A stretch of 64,000 nt of DNA from Pseudomonas sp. QS1027 (GCF_002814235.1 NZ_PHSU01000035.1:45865-109864), one strand, 5' to 3'. Positions 32,178 through 44,424 are shown, numbered from the stretch's first letter. Notes: generated by a model not told the origin, from the letters alone. A program made the numbers and translations.

Positions 32178-33562
32178 AAATCGACCACCAGATCCAGGTG
32201 GTACTGATCGACGACGATCCCCACTTGCGCCAGGCCCTGAGCCAGACCCTGGACCTGGCCGGCCTGAAGATCCTGCCGCTGGCCGAAGCCCAGGGCCTCG
32301 CCGCGCAGATCGAACGCGACTGGCCGGGCGTGATCGTCAGCGACATCCGCATGCCGGGCATGGATGGACTGGAGCTGCTCAAGGAACTGCATGACCAGGA
32401 CCCGGAGCTGCCGGTGCTACTGATCACCGGTCACGGCGATGTGCCCCTGGCCGTAGAGGCCATGCGTGCCGGGGCCTACGACTTCCTCGAGAAGCCCTTC
32501 GCCAGCGACGCCCTGCTCGACAGTGTGCGCCGGGCCCTGGCCTGGCGCCGCCTGGTGCTGGACAACCGCAGCCTGCGCCTGGCCTTGAGCGACCGCCAGG
32601 AACTCAGTGCGCGACTGGTCGGGCATTCACCGCTGATGCTGCGCCTGCGCGAACAGATCGGCGCCCTGGCCGCGACCCGCGCCGATGTGTTGATCCTCGG
32701 TGAGACCGGCGCCGGCAAGGAAGTCGTGGCCCGGGCGCTGCACGACCTGTCGAACCGCCGTAACGGTCCCTTTGTCGCGATCAACGCCGGGGCCCTGGCC
32801 GAATCGGTGGTGGAAAGCGAACTGTTCGGCCATGAACCGGGGGCCTTTACCGGGGCGCAGAAACGCCGCATCGGCAAGTTCGAGTTCGCCAATGGCGGCA
32901 CCCTGTTCCTCGATGAAATCGAAAGCATGAGCCTGGACGTACAGGTCAAGCTGCTGCGGCTGTTGCAGGAGCGGGTGGTCGAACGCCTCGGCGGCAACCA
33001 GCAGATCCCCCTGGATATCCGCGTGATCGCCGCGACCAAGGAAGACCTGCGCCAGGCAGCCGACCAGGGGCGTTTCCGCGCCGACTTGTATTACCGCCTG
33101 AACGTCGCGCCGCTGCGGATTCCGCCCTTGCGCGAGCGCGGTGAAGACGCCCTGATGCTGTTCCAGCACTTCGCCGACGAAGCCAGCACGCGCCACGGCC
33201 TGCCGCCCCATCCCCTGCAACCGGCGCAGCGCGGCCTGTTGTTGCGACATACCTGGCCAGGCAATGTCCGCGAACTGCAAAATGCCGCGGAGCGCTTCGC
33301 CCTCGGCCTGGAACTGGCCCTGGACAATACGCCGGAGAGTCTCGATGCGAACATTGCCGGGCACCCGGGCAGCAACTTGAGCGAGCAGGTGGAGCACTTC
33401 GAGAAATCCCTGATCGCCGCTGAACTGGCGCGCTCCCACGGCTCGCTGCGCAGCCTGGCGGAAGCCCTGGGTATTCCGCGCAAGACCCTGCACGACAAGC
33501 TGCGCAAACACGGTTTGAGCTTCGACAGCGTCGGCAGCGCCGCCAGCGACGAACTCGAATGA
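32174..33562 (+). CDS. dctD: DctD-type sigma-54-dependent response regulator
   Basis: 462 residues from ATG 32174. The receiver domain has the phospho-aspartate in VIVSDIRMPGMDG, the AAA+ domain has Walker A GETGAGKEVVARAL and an intact GAFTGA loop that contacts sigma-54, and a Fis-like helix-turn-helix ends the protein (SLRSLAEALGIPRKTLHDKLRKHG). Partner of the preceding kinase through translational coupling. Its targets are enhancer-dependent promoters, expected for dicarboxylate transport genes elsewhere in the genome. Confidence 0.92.
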   Translation: MKIDHQIQVVLIDDDPHLRQALSQTLDLAGLKILPLAEAQGLAAQIERDWPGVIVSDIRMPGMDGLELLKELHDQDPELPVLLITGHGDVPLAVEAMRAGAYDFLEKPFASDALLDSVRRALAWRRLVLDNRSLRLALSDRQELSARLVGHSPLMLRLREQIGALAATRADVLILGETGAGKEVVARALHDLSNRRNGPFVAINAGALAESVVESELFGHEPGAFTGAQKRRIGKFEFANGGTLFLDEIESMSLDVQVKLLRLLQERVVERLGGNQQIPLDIRVIAATKEDLRQAADQGRFRADLYYRLNVAPLRIPPLRERGEDALMLFQHFADEASTRHGLPPHPLQPAQRGLLLRHTWPGNVRELQNAAERFALGLELALDNTPESLDANIAGHPGSNLSEQVEHFEKSLIAAELARSHGSLRSLAEALGIPRKTLHDKLRKHGLSFDSVGSAASDELE

Positions 33563-33584
33563 ATCACCGCCAAGAGGTCAGTGC

Positions 33585-34040
33585 ATGAACCGCGACAGTC
33601 GTTACCTGGAATCCGTCCTTCACCACGACATTCCGCTTACCCGCGACATGAAACTGAAGGTCGTGGACTGGCAGGCCGGGCAGTTGCGCCTGCACCTGCC
33701 GCTGGAACCCAACGTCAACCACAAGAGCACCATGTTCGGCGGCAGCCTCTATTGCGGCGCGGTACTGGCCGGCTGGGGCTGGTTGCACCTGAGCCTGCGC
33801 GAGGCCGGCATCGAGGATGGGCATATCGTGATTCAGGAGGGGCAGATCGGTTATCCGTTGCCGGTGACTGGGGATGCCCAGGCGATCTGCGACGCGCCGC
33901 AGGAGAAAGTCTGGAAGAAATTCCTGGCGACTTACCAGCGTTATGGCCGGGCGCGGGTGACGCTTGAGACGCGGGTGGTGAATGAGGGCAGTGAAGAGGC
34001 TGCGGTGCGCTTCAGCGGGCAGTACGTGTTGCACCGCTGA
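33585..34040 (+). CDS. YiiD-C-type hot-dog thioesterase
   Basis: 151 residues matching the putative thioesterase domain (YiiD C-terminal type). The conserved segment NHKSTMFGGSLYCGAVLAGWGWLHL at about 46-70 is characteristic. GAGG lies nine bases before the ATG, 22 bases after dctD, so it may be read through from dctBD. The substrate is unknown, presumably an acyl-CoA or acyl-carrier-protein ester. Confidence 0.85.
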   Translation: MNRDSRYLESVLHHDIPLTRDMKLKVVDWQAGQLRLHLPLEPNVNHKSTMFGGSLYCGAVLAGWGWLHLSLREAGIEDGHIVIQEGQIGYPLPVTGDAQAICDAPQEKVWKKFLATYQRYGRARVTLETRVVNEGSEEAAVRFSGQYVLHR

Positions 34041-34117
34041 CAGGAAGAACGGGCAGCCACCGTTAACTTGATGGCATCTGTCCTGGCCTCTTCGCGGCCC
34101 CCTTTGCCAGGATGTCT

Positions 34118-34960
34118 TCAGTCGCGCAGCAAGTCCGGCAATTGCGTGCGCCATTTCGCATTGGCCGGCAACGCCAGGAAAAACGGATTGAGCAATGATT
34201 CGCGCGGCGGATAGCTGAAGCGTTCGCCGCTCAACTCCAGCACCTCGCCCCCCGCACCTTCCAGTACGCCCTGGGCCGCCGCCGTATCCCACTGCGAGGT
34301 CGGCGCCAGACGTGGATAAAAGTCCGCCGCGCCTTCAGCCAACAGGCAGAACTTCAACGAGCTGCCCACATTCGCCAGCGCCAGTTCCCCCAAGCTACTG
34401 CTCAGCCCCGCCAGCAGCTTCTCCTGCTCCGGGCTCGAATGCCGGCGACTGGCGACAACGGTAAACGCCTCTCCCGCCGCCGGCACGTCACGTACCCGGA
34501 TCGGCAGTGGCGCCGCGTCGGCGTCCGCGCGCCAGGCACCCAAGCCGGTACCGCCGAAGTAGCAGCGGCCATTGGTCGGCATCGACACCACGCCAAACAC
34601 CACCTGCCCCTGCTCGATCAAGGCAATGTTCACCGTGAACTCTTCGCTACCGGCGATAAATTCCTTGGTGCCATCCAGCGGGTCCACCAGCCACCAGCGT
34701 TGCCAGCCGGCACGCACCGCCAGGGCGATATCGGCGTCCTCTTCGGACAACACCGGGATGCTCGGGTCCAGCGCCGTCAAGCCATCGAGAATCAGATGAT
34801 GGGCGGCGATATCGGCAGCGGTCACCGGCGAGGCATCGGCCTTGTCCATGACCTGCACATTGGCCCGCCAGAACGGCAGGATCACCTCGCCGGCCCGACG
34901 CGCCAGGTCGATCACCGGAGCCAGGTACGGATGCGGCAGATTCGAAAAAAACTCACTCAC
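34118..34960 (-). CDS. cysQ: 3'(2'),5'-bisphosphate nucleotidase CysQ
   Basis: Mg-dependent phosphatase of the inositol monophosphatase family that removes the 3' phosphate of PAP/PAPS, the by-product of sulphate assimilation. 280 residues with the metal-binding signatures SEEDAD (about 77-82) and WWLVDPLDGTKEF (about 95-107), and the C-terminal SQWDTAAAQGVL motif. It overlaps nudE by four bases and is the second gene of the pair. Confidence 0.95.
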   Translation of the reverse strand: MSEFFSNLPHPYLAPVIDLARRAGEVILPFWRANVQVMDKADASPVTAADIAAHHLILDGLTALDPSIPVLSEEDADIALAVRAGWQRWWLVDPLDGTKEFIAGSEEFTVNIALIEQGQVVFGVVSMPTNGRCYFGGTGLGAWRADADAAPLPIRVRDVPAAGEAFTVVASRRHSSPEQEKLLAGLSSSLGELALANVGSSLKFCLLAEGAADFYPRLAPTSQWDTAAAQGVLEGAGGEVLELSGERFSYPPRESLLNPFFLALPANAKWRTQLPDLLRD

Positions 34961-35523
34961 GATTGAAAGACTCCACGCTGGGTCAACAGGTCTCGCACCA
35001 GATACAACGCCGCCAGGGCACGTCCCTCGCTGAACTGCGGGTTCTGCACCAGGGCGGATAATTCACGCAGGTTGACGCGCTCGACCCGCATCGGCTCCGG
35101 CTCATCACCTTCCAGGCGTTCCTCATACAGCTCGGTGGCCAGGACCACCTGGATCTTCTGGCTCATATAGCCGGGCGACAAGGACAGCTCGGTCAGATGC
35201 TCCAGTTGCCGCGCGCCATAACCGGCCTCTTCCTTGAGTTCACGCTCGGCCGCCGCCAGCACGTCTTCACCCGGCTCGATCAAGCCCTTGGGCAGGGACA
35301 ATTCGTACTCGTCGGTGCCGCCGCAGTACTCCTCCACCAGCAGGGCATGCTCGGCATCGATCATCGCCACGATCATCACCGCCCCGTAACCCGCGCCCCG
35401 ACCGACCAGACGCTCGTAGGTCCGCTCAACGCCATTGGAAAAGCGCAGTTGCACTTCTTCGACACGGAACAAACGGCTACTGGCGACGATTTCGCGGGCG
35501 AGGACGGTGGGTTTCTGGCGCAT
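34957..35523 (-). CDS. nudE: ADP compounds hydrolase NudE
   Basis: 188-residue Nudix hydrolase acting on ADP-ribose, Ap3A and NADH-type compounds. The Nudix box GLIEPGEDVLAAAERELKEE-AGYG fits the GX5EX7REUXEEXGU pattern. The nudE-cysQ pair divergent from yrfG is a conserved arrangement in Pseudomonas, which strengthens the calls for all three. Confidence 0.94.
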   Translation of the reverse strand: MRQKPTVLAREIVASSRLFRVEEVQLRFSNGVERTYERLVGRGAGYGAVMIVAMIDAEHALLVEEYCGGTDEYELSLPKGLIEPGEDVLAAAERELKEEAGYGARQLEHLTELSLSPGYMSQKIQVVLATELYEERLEGDEPEPMRVERVNLRELSALVQNPQFSEGRALAALYLVRDLLTQRGVFQS

Positions 35524-35613
35524 GGGGCGGCTCCTGGGCGTGAACGGGTTACTATACCGTGGCTTTTCCGATTGTCTGTGTCGGATATCTTTTTACCGTT
35601 CGAGAAGTTTCCC

Positions 35614-36279
35614 ATGCCCTCATTGCCCTGGCGCGACATCGACACCGTTCTGCTGGATATGGACGGCACCCTGCTGGACCTGCACTACGACAACCATTTC
35701 TGGATGGAGCACCTGCCCCAGCGGTATGCCGAGCTGCATGGCGTCAGCCGGGAACTGGCCGAGCAGGAACTGACCCCGTTGTTCAAGGACCATGCCGGCC
35801 AGTTGAAGTGGTACTGCCTGGACTTCTGGAGCGCCGAGTTGAAGCTGCCGGTGCGTGAGTTGAAGCTGGAGACGGCGCATCTGATCGCCCTGCGCCCGGA
35901 TGCCGATACCTTCCTCGCGGCGATCCGCCAGGCCGGCAAGCGGGTCATCCTGATCACCAACGCCCACCGGGACTCCTTGTCATTGAAGCTGGAGCGGATC
36001 GAGCTAGCGCCGTATTTCGAGCGCCTGATCAGTTCCCATGACTACGGTTTCGCCAAGGAAGACCCGCAGTTCTGGGACGCCTTGCAGGCCGATATCGACT
36101 TCGACCCGGCCCGCAGCCTGTTTATCGACGACACCTTGCCGATCCTGCGCAGCGCCCGGCGGTTCGGCGTGGCACACCTGTTGGCGGTCAGCGAGCCGGA
36201 CAGCCGCAAGGGGCCGAAGGACACCGAGGAATTCAAAGCCGTAGACGATTACCGGACCTTGATCAAAGGTCTGGAATAG
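35614..36279 (+). CDS. yrfG: GMP/IMP 5'-nucleotidase YrfG (HAD family)
   Basis: 221 residues from ATG 35614. HAD motif I is LLDMDGTLLD (about residues 12-21), motif II ILITNAHR, motif III K in FAKEDPQFW, and motif IV FIDDTL. Hydrolyses purine mononucleotides. Divergent from nudE-cysQ, with which it forms a conserved nucleotide-housekeeping neighbourhood. Confidence 0.92.
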   Translation: MPSLPWRDIDTVLLDMDGTLLDLHYDNHFWMEHLPQRYAELHGVSRELAEQELTPLFKDHAGQLKWYCLDFWSAELKLPVRELKLETAHLIALRPDADTFLAAIRQAGKRVILITNAHRDSLSLKLERIELAPYFERLISSHDYGFAKEDPQFWDALQADIDFDPARSLFIDDTLPILRSARRFGVAHLLAVSEPDSRKGPKDTEEFKAVDDYRTLIKGLE

Positions 36280-36324
36280 AACTGTTTCGAAAACATCGAA
36301 AATCCTATGGCTGCCGTTACAACC

Positions 36325-36396
36325 TGCAGGAGCCGGCTTGCTGGCGATGGTGTTCGCAAGCCCGCCAAAAGCTTCGCGGGCAAGCCGGCTTGTACA
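36325..36396. repeat. REP doublet
   Basis: TGCAGGAGCCGGCTTGCTGG (from 36325) and CTTCGCGGGCAAGCCGGCTT (from 36372) are facing REP-type units about 20 bases apart, 3' of yrfG and 3' of the convergent LysM gene. Confidence 0.8.
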
Positions 36397-36426
36397 ATGA
36401 CGGTGTTTCAACCCAGCCCCTGTGGG

Positions 36427-36711
36427 CTAACGAGGAATCTTCAACTGCTGCCCAGGCTCAATCCTGTCCGGGTCCGGCACTGTCGCCCGATTGGCCTCGG
36501 CGATTTCCGGCCACCTGCCTTCATCATTCAATTGCCGCCTGGCAATCTCGCCGAGCGTATCTCCCGGCTGCACCGTATAGGTATCGAACAGCGGTGCCGT
36601 CGGGGCCAGCGGATCCTCCACCGGTGGTACTTGCCAACGGCTGTCGGGCGGCGGCTTATCGGCAGCGGGATGCGAATGAAATAGACTCTTCAGCGTATCT
36701 AAAAGGTTCAT
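36427..36711 (-). CDS. Small LysM-domain protein
   Basis: 94 residues from ATG 36711 with AAGGAG nine bases upstream; a longer open frame continues upstream but is not preferred. A single LysM motif occupies residues 43-93 (TYTVQPGDTLGEIARRQ, ending QQLKIPR), joined to a proline-rich N-terminal part. No signal peptide. It resembles the C-terminal half of the E. coli potassium-binding protein Kbp/YgaU, but the BON domain is missing. It could bind peptidoglycan if exported; location unknown. Confidence 0.8.
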   Translation of the reverse strand: MNLLDTLKSLFHSHPAADKPPPDSRWQVPPVEDPLAPTAPLFDTYTVQPGDTLGEIARRQLNDEGRWPEIAEANRATVPDPDRIEPGQQLKIPR

Positions 36712-36847
36712 GGCTCTTTCTCCTTGGATGTAAACGCCAAGACGCGAAAGACCTGATCGGTGACGTCCGGCAAGGTTCCGATCCACCAACCAACAAGCAT
36801 AGTCCAGGCGCGATAGAATCCACGGCTGTACAGCCCGCGGAGCGACG

Positions 36848-37720
36848 ATGGACATCAAACAGCTGAAATTCCTGATTGCCCTGGACGAGACCCGGCACTT
36901 CAGCCAGGCGGCGGCGCGCTGCCATATCACCCAGCCGACGCTGTCCATGCGCCTGCGCAGCCTGGAAGAGGAACTCGACCTGCAACTGGTCAACCGCGGC
37001 CAGCGTTTCGAAGGTTTCACGGCGCCCGGCGAACGGGTCCTGGCCTGGGCCCGTACCGTGCTGGCGGCCTACGATGGCCTGCAGGCCGAAGCCGCCGCCT
37101 GTCGCGGCAATCTGGTCGGCACCCTGCGCCTGGGCGTGGTGCCGCTGTCCAGCTTCGACCCGGTACAACTGATGCAGCGCCTGCACCGCGAACACCCGAA
37201 CCTGCGCTTCGAACTCTCGGCCTGGAGTTCCGAGCAGATCCTCGAACAACTGGCGAGCAACCGCCTGGACCTTGGCGTGTCCTACCTCGAGCGCCTGGAC
37301 ACCGAGCGCTTCGAAGCCCTGACCCTCGACGAAACGCCCATGGGCCTGCTCTACGACCAGCGCTTCTTCGATTTCAGCGAGCAACCCCTGAGCTGGGAGG
37401 CGCTGATCGAGCTGCCCCTGGGCATGCTTACCAGCGGCATGCACTTTCGCCAGTCCATCGATCACAACTTCCACAGCCGTGGCCTGAACCCGCAACCGCT
37501 GCTGCAAACCGATGCCGTTCATCAGTTGCTGCAAGCCGTCCATGGCGGCCTGTGCTGCGCCATCATGCCGTTGCACGGTGGTCTTGAACTGCTCACCAAC
37601 CATCTGCGCCTGCACCCCATCGCCGAGGCCCGGACCCTGGCCCGTCTGGGCCTGATCATGCGCCGTGGCGCGCCACGCTCGGCGCTGGCGGAAGCCTGTT
37701 TCGCCCTGCACCAGAAATAG
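36848..37720 (+). CDS. LysR-family regulator
   Basis: 290 residues with the N-terminal helix-turn-helix (MDIKQLKFLIALDETRHFSQAA, TQPTLSMRLRSLEEEL) and a PBP-like effector domain. It lies just upstream of fdhD and the formate-dehydrogenase-like gene on the same strand, an arrangement I recall for Pseudomonas formate/YdeP loci, so it is the best candidate regulator. It is divergent from the LysM gene. Confidence 0.9.
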   Translation: MDIKQLKFLIALDETRHFSQAAARCHITQPTLSMRLRSLEEELDLQLVNRGQRFEGFTAPGERVLAWARTVLAAYDGLQAEAAACRGNLVGTLRLGVVPLSSFDPVQLMQRLHREHPNLRFELSAWSSEQILEQLASNRLDLGVSYLERLDTERFEALTLDETPMGLLYDQRFFDFSEQPLSWEALIELPLGMLTSGMHFRQSIDHNFHSRGLNPQPLLQTDAVHQLLQAVHGGLCCAIMPLHGGLELLTNHLRLHPIAEARTLARLGLIMRRGAPRSALAEACFALHQK

Positions 37721-37848
37721 TCGGGCAAAACCTGATCGGCAGCGCGTCTTGATCGACGCGCTCTATCGGTAGATCAGTACTAGCGATTAGACGCGACCCT
37801 TTGCCGCGCCTAGTCTTGACACTGGATATTCCGCCGGTAATGCCCCCT

Positions 37849-38684
37849 ATGAACGCCAAGGATCCCACCTGCGCGCTCCCGGCCGCCTCGACAGCCGTGC
37901 CCGCCGCCAGCCAGAGCTACCAATACAGCGACCTCGATCGCAGCGAAACCGCTGAGACGGCCCTTGCCGAAGAAGTGGCCCTGGCGATTGCCTACAACGG
38001 CATCAGCCAGGCGGTCATGCTGGTCACCCCCACGGACCTCGAAGACTTTATCGTCGGCTTCAGCATCGGCAGCGGCATCATTGCCGACGCCTCTGAAATC
38101 TACGACCTGAAACTCAGCGGCAGAGGCTCGGCCCAGTACGCCCAGGTGGAAATCGCCAGTCGCGCGTTCTGGAACCTCAAGCAGCAACGCCGCCAACTGG
38201 CCGGCACCAGCGGCTGCGGCCTGTGTGGCGTCGAAGCGCTGGAACAGGCACTGCCCGAACTCCAGGTGCTGCCCGGCGCGCCCTTGCCGCCAGCCGCCTG
38301 GCTCGACGGCCTGCGCCAGCGCATCAGCGCCTTCCAGCCCCTGGGGCAATATTCCGGGGCCGTGCACGCCGCCCTGTTCATGAACGACCAGGGTGAGTTG
38401 CTGCTGGGCCGTGAAGACATCGGCCGGCACAACGCCCTGGACAAGCTGATCGGCGCGCTGATCCGGCAAAACATCCCGACCGCTGGCGGCCTGGCAATTG
38501 TCACCAGCCGTTGCAGTCTCGAATTGATCCAGAAAGTCCTGCGCGCCGGCATCCAGACCCTGGTCAGCCTGTCGTCGCCCACCGGCCTGGCCCTGCAGTG
38601 GGCGCGCCGGCACAACCTCAATCTCATCCACCTGCCGCAAAAAAATGCGCCGCGGGTCTACAGCCCTGCGATGGAGAAACCCGC

Positions 38685-38688
<4 letters not shown>
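37849..38688 (+). CDS. fdhD: Formate dehydrogenase sulfurtransferase FdhD
   Basis: Transfers sulphur from IscS to the molybdenum cofactor of formate dehydrogenases. 279 residues from ATG 37849; an ATG three codons earlier (37840) is equally possible, as neither has a strong ribosome site. The essential cysteine pair is in SGCGLCGVEAL, and GREDIGRHNALDKLIG and VTSRCSLELIQK are family landmarks. The stop overlaps the GTG start of the next gene, which is its presumed client. Confidence 0.95.
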
Positions 38689-41033
<2,345 letters not shown>

Positions 41034-41244
41034 TCAATGCCCCCACGAAGCGCTCTATAACCAGGGCTTCGGATAGCCGCCCGGGCAATAGCAAAAGGCC
41101 ATTCGACAAACCGGTGGCCCTTTACTAGAGTCTGCGAGCGGTGCTCTTCATCCACTCATGCGAATGCGATGTCCGGCACCCGCCCAGGGATCCTGCCCGC
41201 GGGTCGGGCAACATCCTCTTTAGCACGGATTGCGGAGAGCATTT
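41034..41244. promoter_or_regulatory. Spacer and likely promoter of the LodA-like pair
   Basis: 211 bases with a GC-rich self-complementary tract near 41185-41215 (CCCGCCCAGGGATCC then CCCGCGGGTCGGG) that could be the 3' hairpin of the previous operon. GGAGA precedes the next start. No operator recognised. Confidence 0.4.
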
Positions 41245-43269
41245 ATGTCTATCACGCCCGGTCATACCACGCACTACCACGGCGACACCCCTTCCTCCCC
41301 CAGCAAAGACAATCGCATCGTCAGCGCCGCGATCCACCCCGCCATCGGCGTGGCGCGGGTCGGCAACAGCGAAGCGGAATACTTTGTCGGCCCCCAGGTG
41401 ACCTCACCGCGCCCCGAGCCCCTGGGCTTCTACCGCGATGCCCAGGGCGCACTGAAGCGCCAGGCCGCCGAATTCCGGTTATATGGCTACAACCTGGCCG
41501 GAGAAGTGGTCGCTGAGCTGACCGTGGAAAACGCCGATATCATCTGGTCGGCCCATGTCGCCAACAGCAAGGCGCAGTGGTACCAGTGGCAACTGGCAAT
41601 GGACATTCCCGAAGCCGCCACCAAGGTTCTGCCCCTGCGCAACGCGAAAATCACCGACCCCAAGGCCCGCGCGGCCCTGGCCATCGACGGTGGCCTGCAA
41701 AGCATCAGCGGGCCGAACCAGAGCGGCGTCGAATTCAATGGACAATACGAAGACACCCCGGTCAACCTCGGTGAACTGCGCACCGATGCCCAGGGCCGGC
41801 TGCTGTTCCTCGGCGGTCGCGGCGTCTCGGCCTCGCCCAAAGGCACGCCGATCTTCAACCCGGCCGACGGCAACAGCTTCATCAACGCCGACGGCTGGTT
41901 CGACGACACCTCCGATGGCCCGATCAGTGCCCAGGTCAGCATCGGCGGACGCTCGATCCCGGTGGAACCGGCCTGGGTCGTCACCGCGCCACCGAACTAC
42001 GCGCCGCAGGTCAAGGCCGTGCGCACCCTGTATGACCTGACCTACGACCTGTTTATCCAGGCCGGCTGGCTGACGCCGAACACCTCGGTGTCGTTCCGCC
42101 ATGACGTCTATCCGATCCTGCAACGCCTGTCGGGCCTGCAATGGGTCAACCAGGGCTTCGCCACCCAGTTCGGCCACAACGGCCGCTACAACTTCGAAGA
42201 CCCGGCCTTTATCGCCCAGTTGGCGAGCAAACCGGCGCCGGGCAACTATGACCTGTTCGCCGAAACCCGCCGGCAGATTTTCAACAGTTTCCGCCTGCCC
42301 GATCCGACCGATGGCAACGTGTTGCCCTGGCCCTGGATCTATGGCGACTTCATGAGTTCGATACCCAACCAGAGCCCACGGCAGAATTCGGCGATTACCC
42401 AGACCCAGTACCTGGTCCTCAGCAGTTGGGCCGCCGGGACCTTCGAAGCCGACTGGACCAGCGAGCCGCCGCCCGATCACCTCGACTCGGTGCCCCTGGC
42501 CGAACAGCCGGCGATGCTCGACCGCGCGGCCCTCGACTTCTGCCTGGCCGATGCCTTCCACCCCGGCTGCGAACTGACCTGGCCGATGCGCCACCTGCCG
42601 CTGTACGCCAAGCCCTGGCGCATTCGCCAACGCTCGGCGGGCAGCCCGCAGCCCGACTACGGAGCGACCCTGGACCAGACCCAGGCGCTGGCTGTCGGAG
42701 GTCCGCTGTACGGACAAGCCCCCGGCGATCTGAACCGCTGGATGGGCCTGCCCTGGCAGGCCGACACCGCTTATTGCCGTGGTGGCTACGACCAGGCCTA
42801 CAACCCGTTCACCTCGACCTTCTGGCCGGCCCGCGTGCCCAACCAGGTCCTCAGCGATGCCGATTACGCCCTGGTCATCGACCCCTCGATTTCCCCGGAG
42901 CAACGTCGCGACGCCTTTGCCGAGCGCAGCAACTGGAACGCACCGCTGGACATCAACTATCCGAAGAAGACCCCGACCGCCGTCCAGATGCAGGCCATGG
43001 TCGATATCTTCGGCTCCATGGGCTTGCTGGAAGTACGCCAGGGTATCCCCGGCAACCCGGTGTATCCCGACACCATGATGGTCGCCAGTTATGGACCGGC
43101 CATCACCCAGGCGCAGACCTTTGCCAGTCCGCAGTTGGCCGCCGATTTCGCCGTGGCGGGCGGTGCGCCGAGCACGGGGCCACGCCCACCCAAAGGCGCC
43201 AACTTCAGCAGCCCGGAAGAAGCGTTGCAGGCTCCGCGTGCGGTCAATCCCGGCAATCGTCCGGTCTAG
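41245..43269 (+). CDS. LodA/GoxA-like CTQ-dependent amino-acid oxidase
   Basis: 674 residues from ATG 41245 with GGAGA eight bases upstream. It belongs to the LodA-like family, quinoprotein oxidases that carry a cysteine tryptophylquinone cofactor made from their own residues and release ammonia and H2O2 from amino acids (lysine for LodA, glycine for GoxA). The opening AAIHPAIGVARVGNS is diagnostic. The probable CTQ residues are C442 (HPGCELTWP) and W504 (LPWQADTAYC), 62 apart; LodA has its pair 65 apart. No signal peptide, as in LodA. The partner flavoprotein follows with no gap. Substrate cannot be told from sequence; which LodA group it belongs to is unresolved. Confidence 0.88.
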   Translation: MSITPGHTTHYHGDTPSSPSKDNRIVSAAIHPAIGVARVGNSEAEYFVGPQVTSPRPEPLGFYRDAQGALKRQAAEFRLYGYNLAGEVVAELTVENADIIWSAHVANSKAQWYQWQLAMDIPEAATKVLPLRNAKITDPKARAALAIDGGLQSISGPNQSGVEFNGQYEDTPVNLGELRTDAQGRLLFLGGRGVSASPKGTPIFNPADGNSFINADGWFDDTSDGPISAQVSIGGRSIPVEPAWVVTAPPNYAPQVKAVRTLYDLTYDLFIQAGWLTPNTSVSFRHDVYPILQRLSGLQWVNQGFATQFGHNGRYNFEDPAFIAQLASKPAPGNYDLFAETRRQIFNSFRLPDPTDGNVLPWPWIYGDFMSSIPNQSPRQNSAITQTQYLVLSSWAAGTFEADWTSEPPPDHLDSVPLAEQPAMLDRAALDFCLADAFHPGCELTWPMRHLPLYAKPWRIRQRSAGSPQPDYGATLDQTQALAVGGPLYGQAPGDLNRWMGLPWQADTAYCRGGYDQAYNPFTSTFWPARVPNQVLSDADYALVIDPSISPEQRRDAFAERSNWNAPLDINYPKKTPTAVQMQAMVDIFGSMGLLEVRQGIPGNPVYPDTMMVASYGPAITQAQTFASPQLAADFAVAGGAPSTGPRPPKGANFSSPEEALQAPRAVNPGNRPV

Positions 43270-44424
43270 ATGAAACACTACGATGTCGCCATCATCGGTG
43301 GCGGCCCGGCCGGCTCGGCGACCGCGATTACCCTCGGTCGCCTGGGCTGGCGAGTGCTACTGGCCGACTCGGCGCCCGCCGGGCGTTTTCGGGTGGGCGA
43401 AGGTTTTCCACCTTCGGCGCGCTCGCTGCTCAATGACCTGGGGGTGCTCGAGGGTTTTCTCGATGCCAGGCATCGCACCAGCTACGGCAATGTCTCCGTG
43501 TGGGGCTCGGACGAGCCGCACGCGGATGACTTCATCTTTCACACCCATGGCCAGGGCTATCAACTGGACCGTGCGGCTTTCGACCAGCAACTGCGTACGG
43601 CGGCGCGACAGGCCGGGGTGTCGGTGCACGCCTCCACGCGACTGAGCCAGACCGCCGCCGAAGACGGTTTCCATCTGCAACTGAGCCGCGACGGCCACGA
43701 GCAACCGGCCCACAGCCGCTGGCTGATCGACGCCGGCGGGCGCCCGGCCGTGTTCGCCCGCCAGCAGGGTGCGCAACGCCTGACGGATGATCGGCTGGTG
43801 GCCTTCTATCTGTTGTTGCACAGTCCGCAAGGCACCGACCAGGACGGTCGGACCCTGGTCGAAGCGGTCGAGCACGGTTGGTGGTACAGCGTGCTGCTGC
43901 CGTCGGGGGAGCGGTTGGTGACCTACCTCAGCGATCTCGACCTGTTGGATCGCCAGCAACTGCTGAGCAGCGAAGGCCTGTGGCAGCAGTTGGCACAGAC
44001 GCGCCTGTTGTGGGAGTTGTGCCAGGCCCACGGCTACCGCCCCGGCACCTCGGTGCACGGCATGGACGCCGGCAGCGGGCGGCTTTCGCTGTTCCACGGT
44101 GAACGCTGGGCGGCTGTCGGGGACGCAGCCCTGTCCTTCGATCCGCTGTCCTCGCAAGGTATCGCCACCGCCCTTTACTGCGGCCAACACTGCGCCCAGG
44201 CCGTACATGCCGCATTGCAAGGCGACCCCGAGGTATTACCCGGTTATGCCGATCTGCTGACACGGATCTACGCCGCCTACCTGAGTAACCGGCAGCAGTT
44301 CTATGGGATGGAAAAACGCTGGAGTGAATCCACTTTCTGGAAGCGGCGCCAGGTCCCGAAAGCCCTTTTCAATAGCGCAGGACGCGCAAAACGGGCGGGC
44401 TCAAGCGATCTAGGACTGACTTAA
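43270..44424 (+). CDS. LodB-like flavoprotein, CTQ maturation partner
   Basis: 384-residue FAD-dependent oxidoreductase of the tryptophan-halogenase-like type. GGGPAGSATAITLG (residues 11-24) binds FAD, and the GD motif is VGDAALSFDPLSSQG (about 284-298). It starts at the base after the previous stop codon. LodB proteins are required for formation of the CTQ cofactor in their partner oxidase, and this adjacency is the main basis for the assignment. Geranylgeranyl-reductase-like proteins share the fold, but the context argues for LodB. Confidence 0.88.
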   Translation: MKHYDVAIIGGGPAGSATAITLGRLGWRVLLADSAPAGRFRVGEGFPPSARSLLNDLGVLEGFLDARHRTSYGNVSVWGSDEPHADDFIFHTHGQGYQLDRAAFDQQLRTAARQAGVSVHASTRLSQTAAEDGFHLQLSRDGHEQPAHSRWLIDAGGRPAVFARQQGAQRLTDDRLVAFYLLLHSPQGTDQDGRTLVEAVEHGWWYSVLLPSGERLVTYLSDLDLLDRQQLLSSEGLWQQLAQTRLLWELCQAHGYRPGTSVHGMDAGSGRLSLFHGERWAAVGDAALSFDPLSSQGIATALYCGQHCAQAVHAALQGDPEVLPGYADLLTRIYAAYLSNRQQFYGMEKRWSESTFWKRRQVPKALFNSAGRAKRAGSSDLGLT

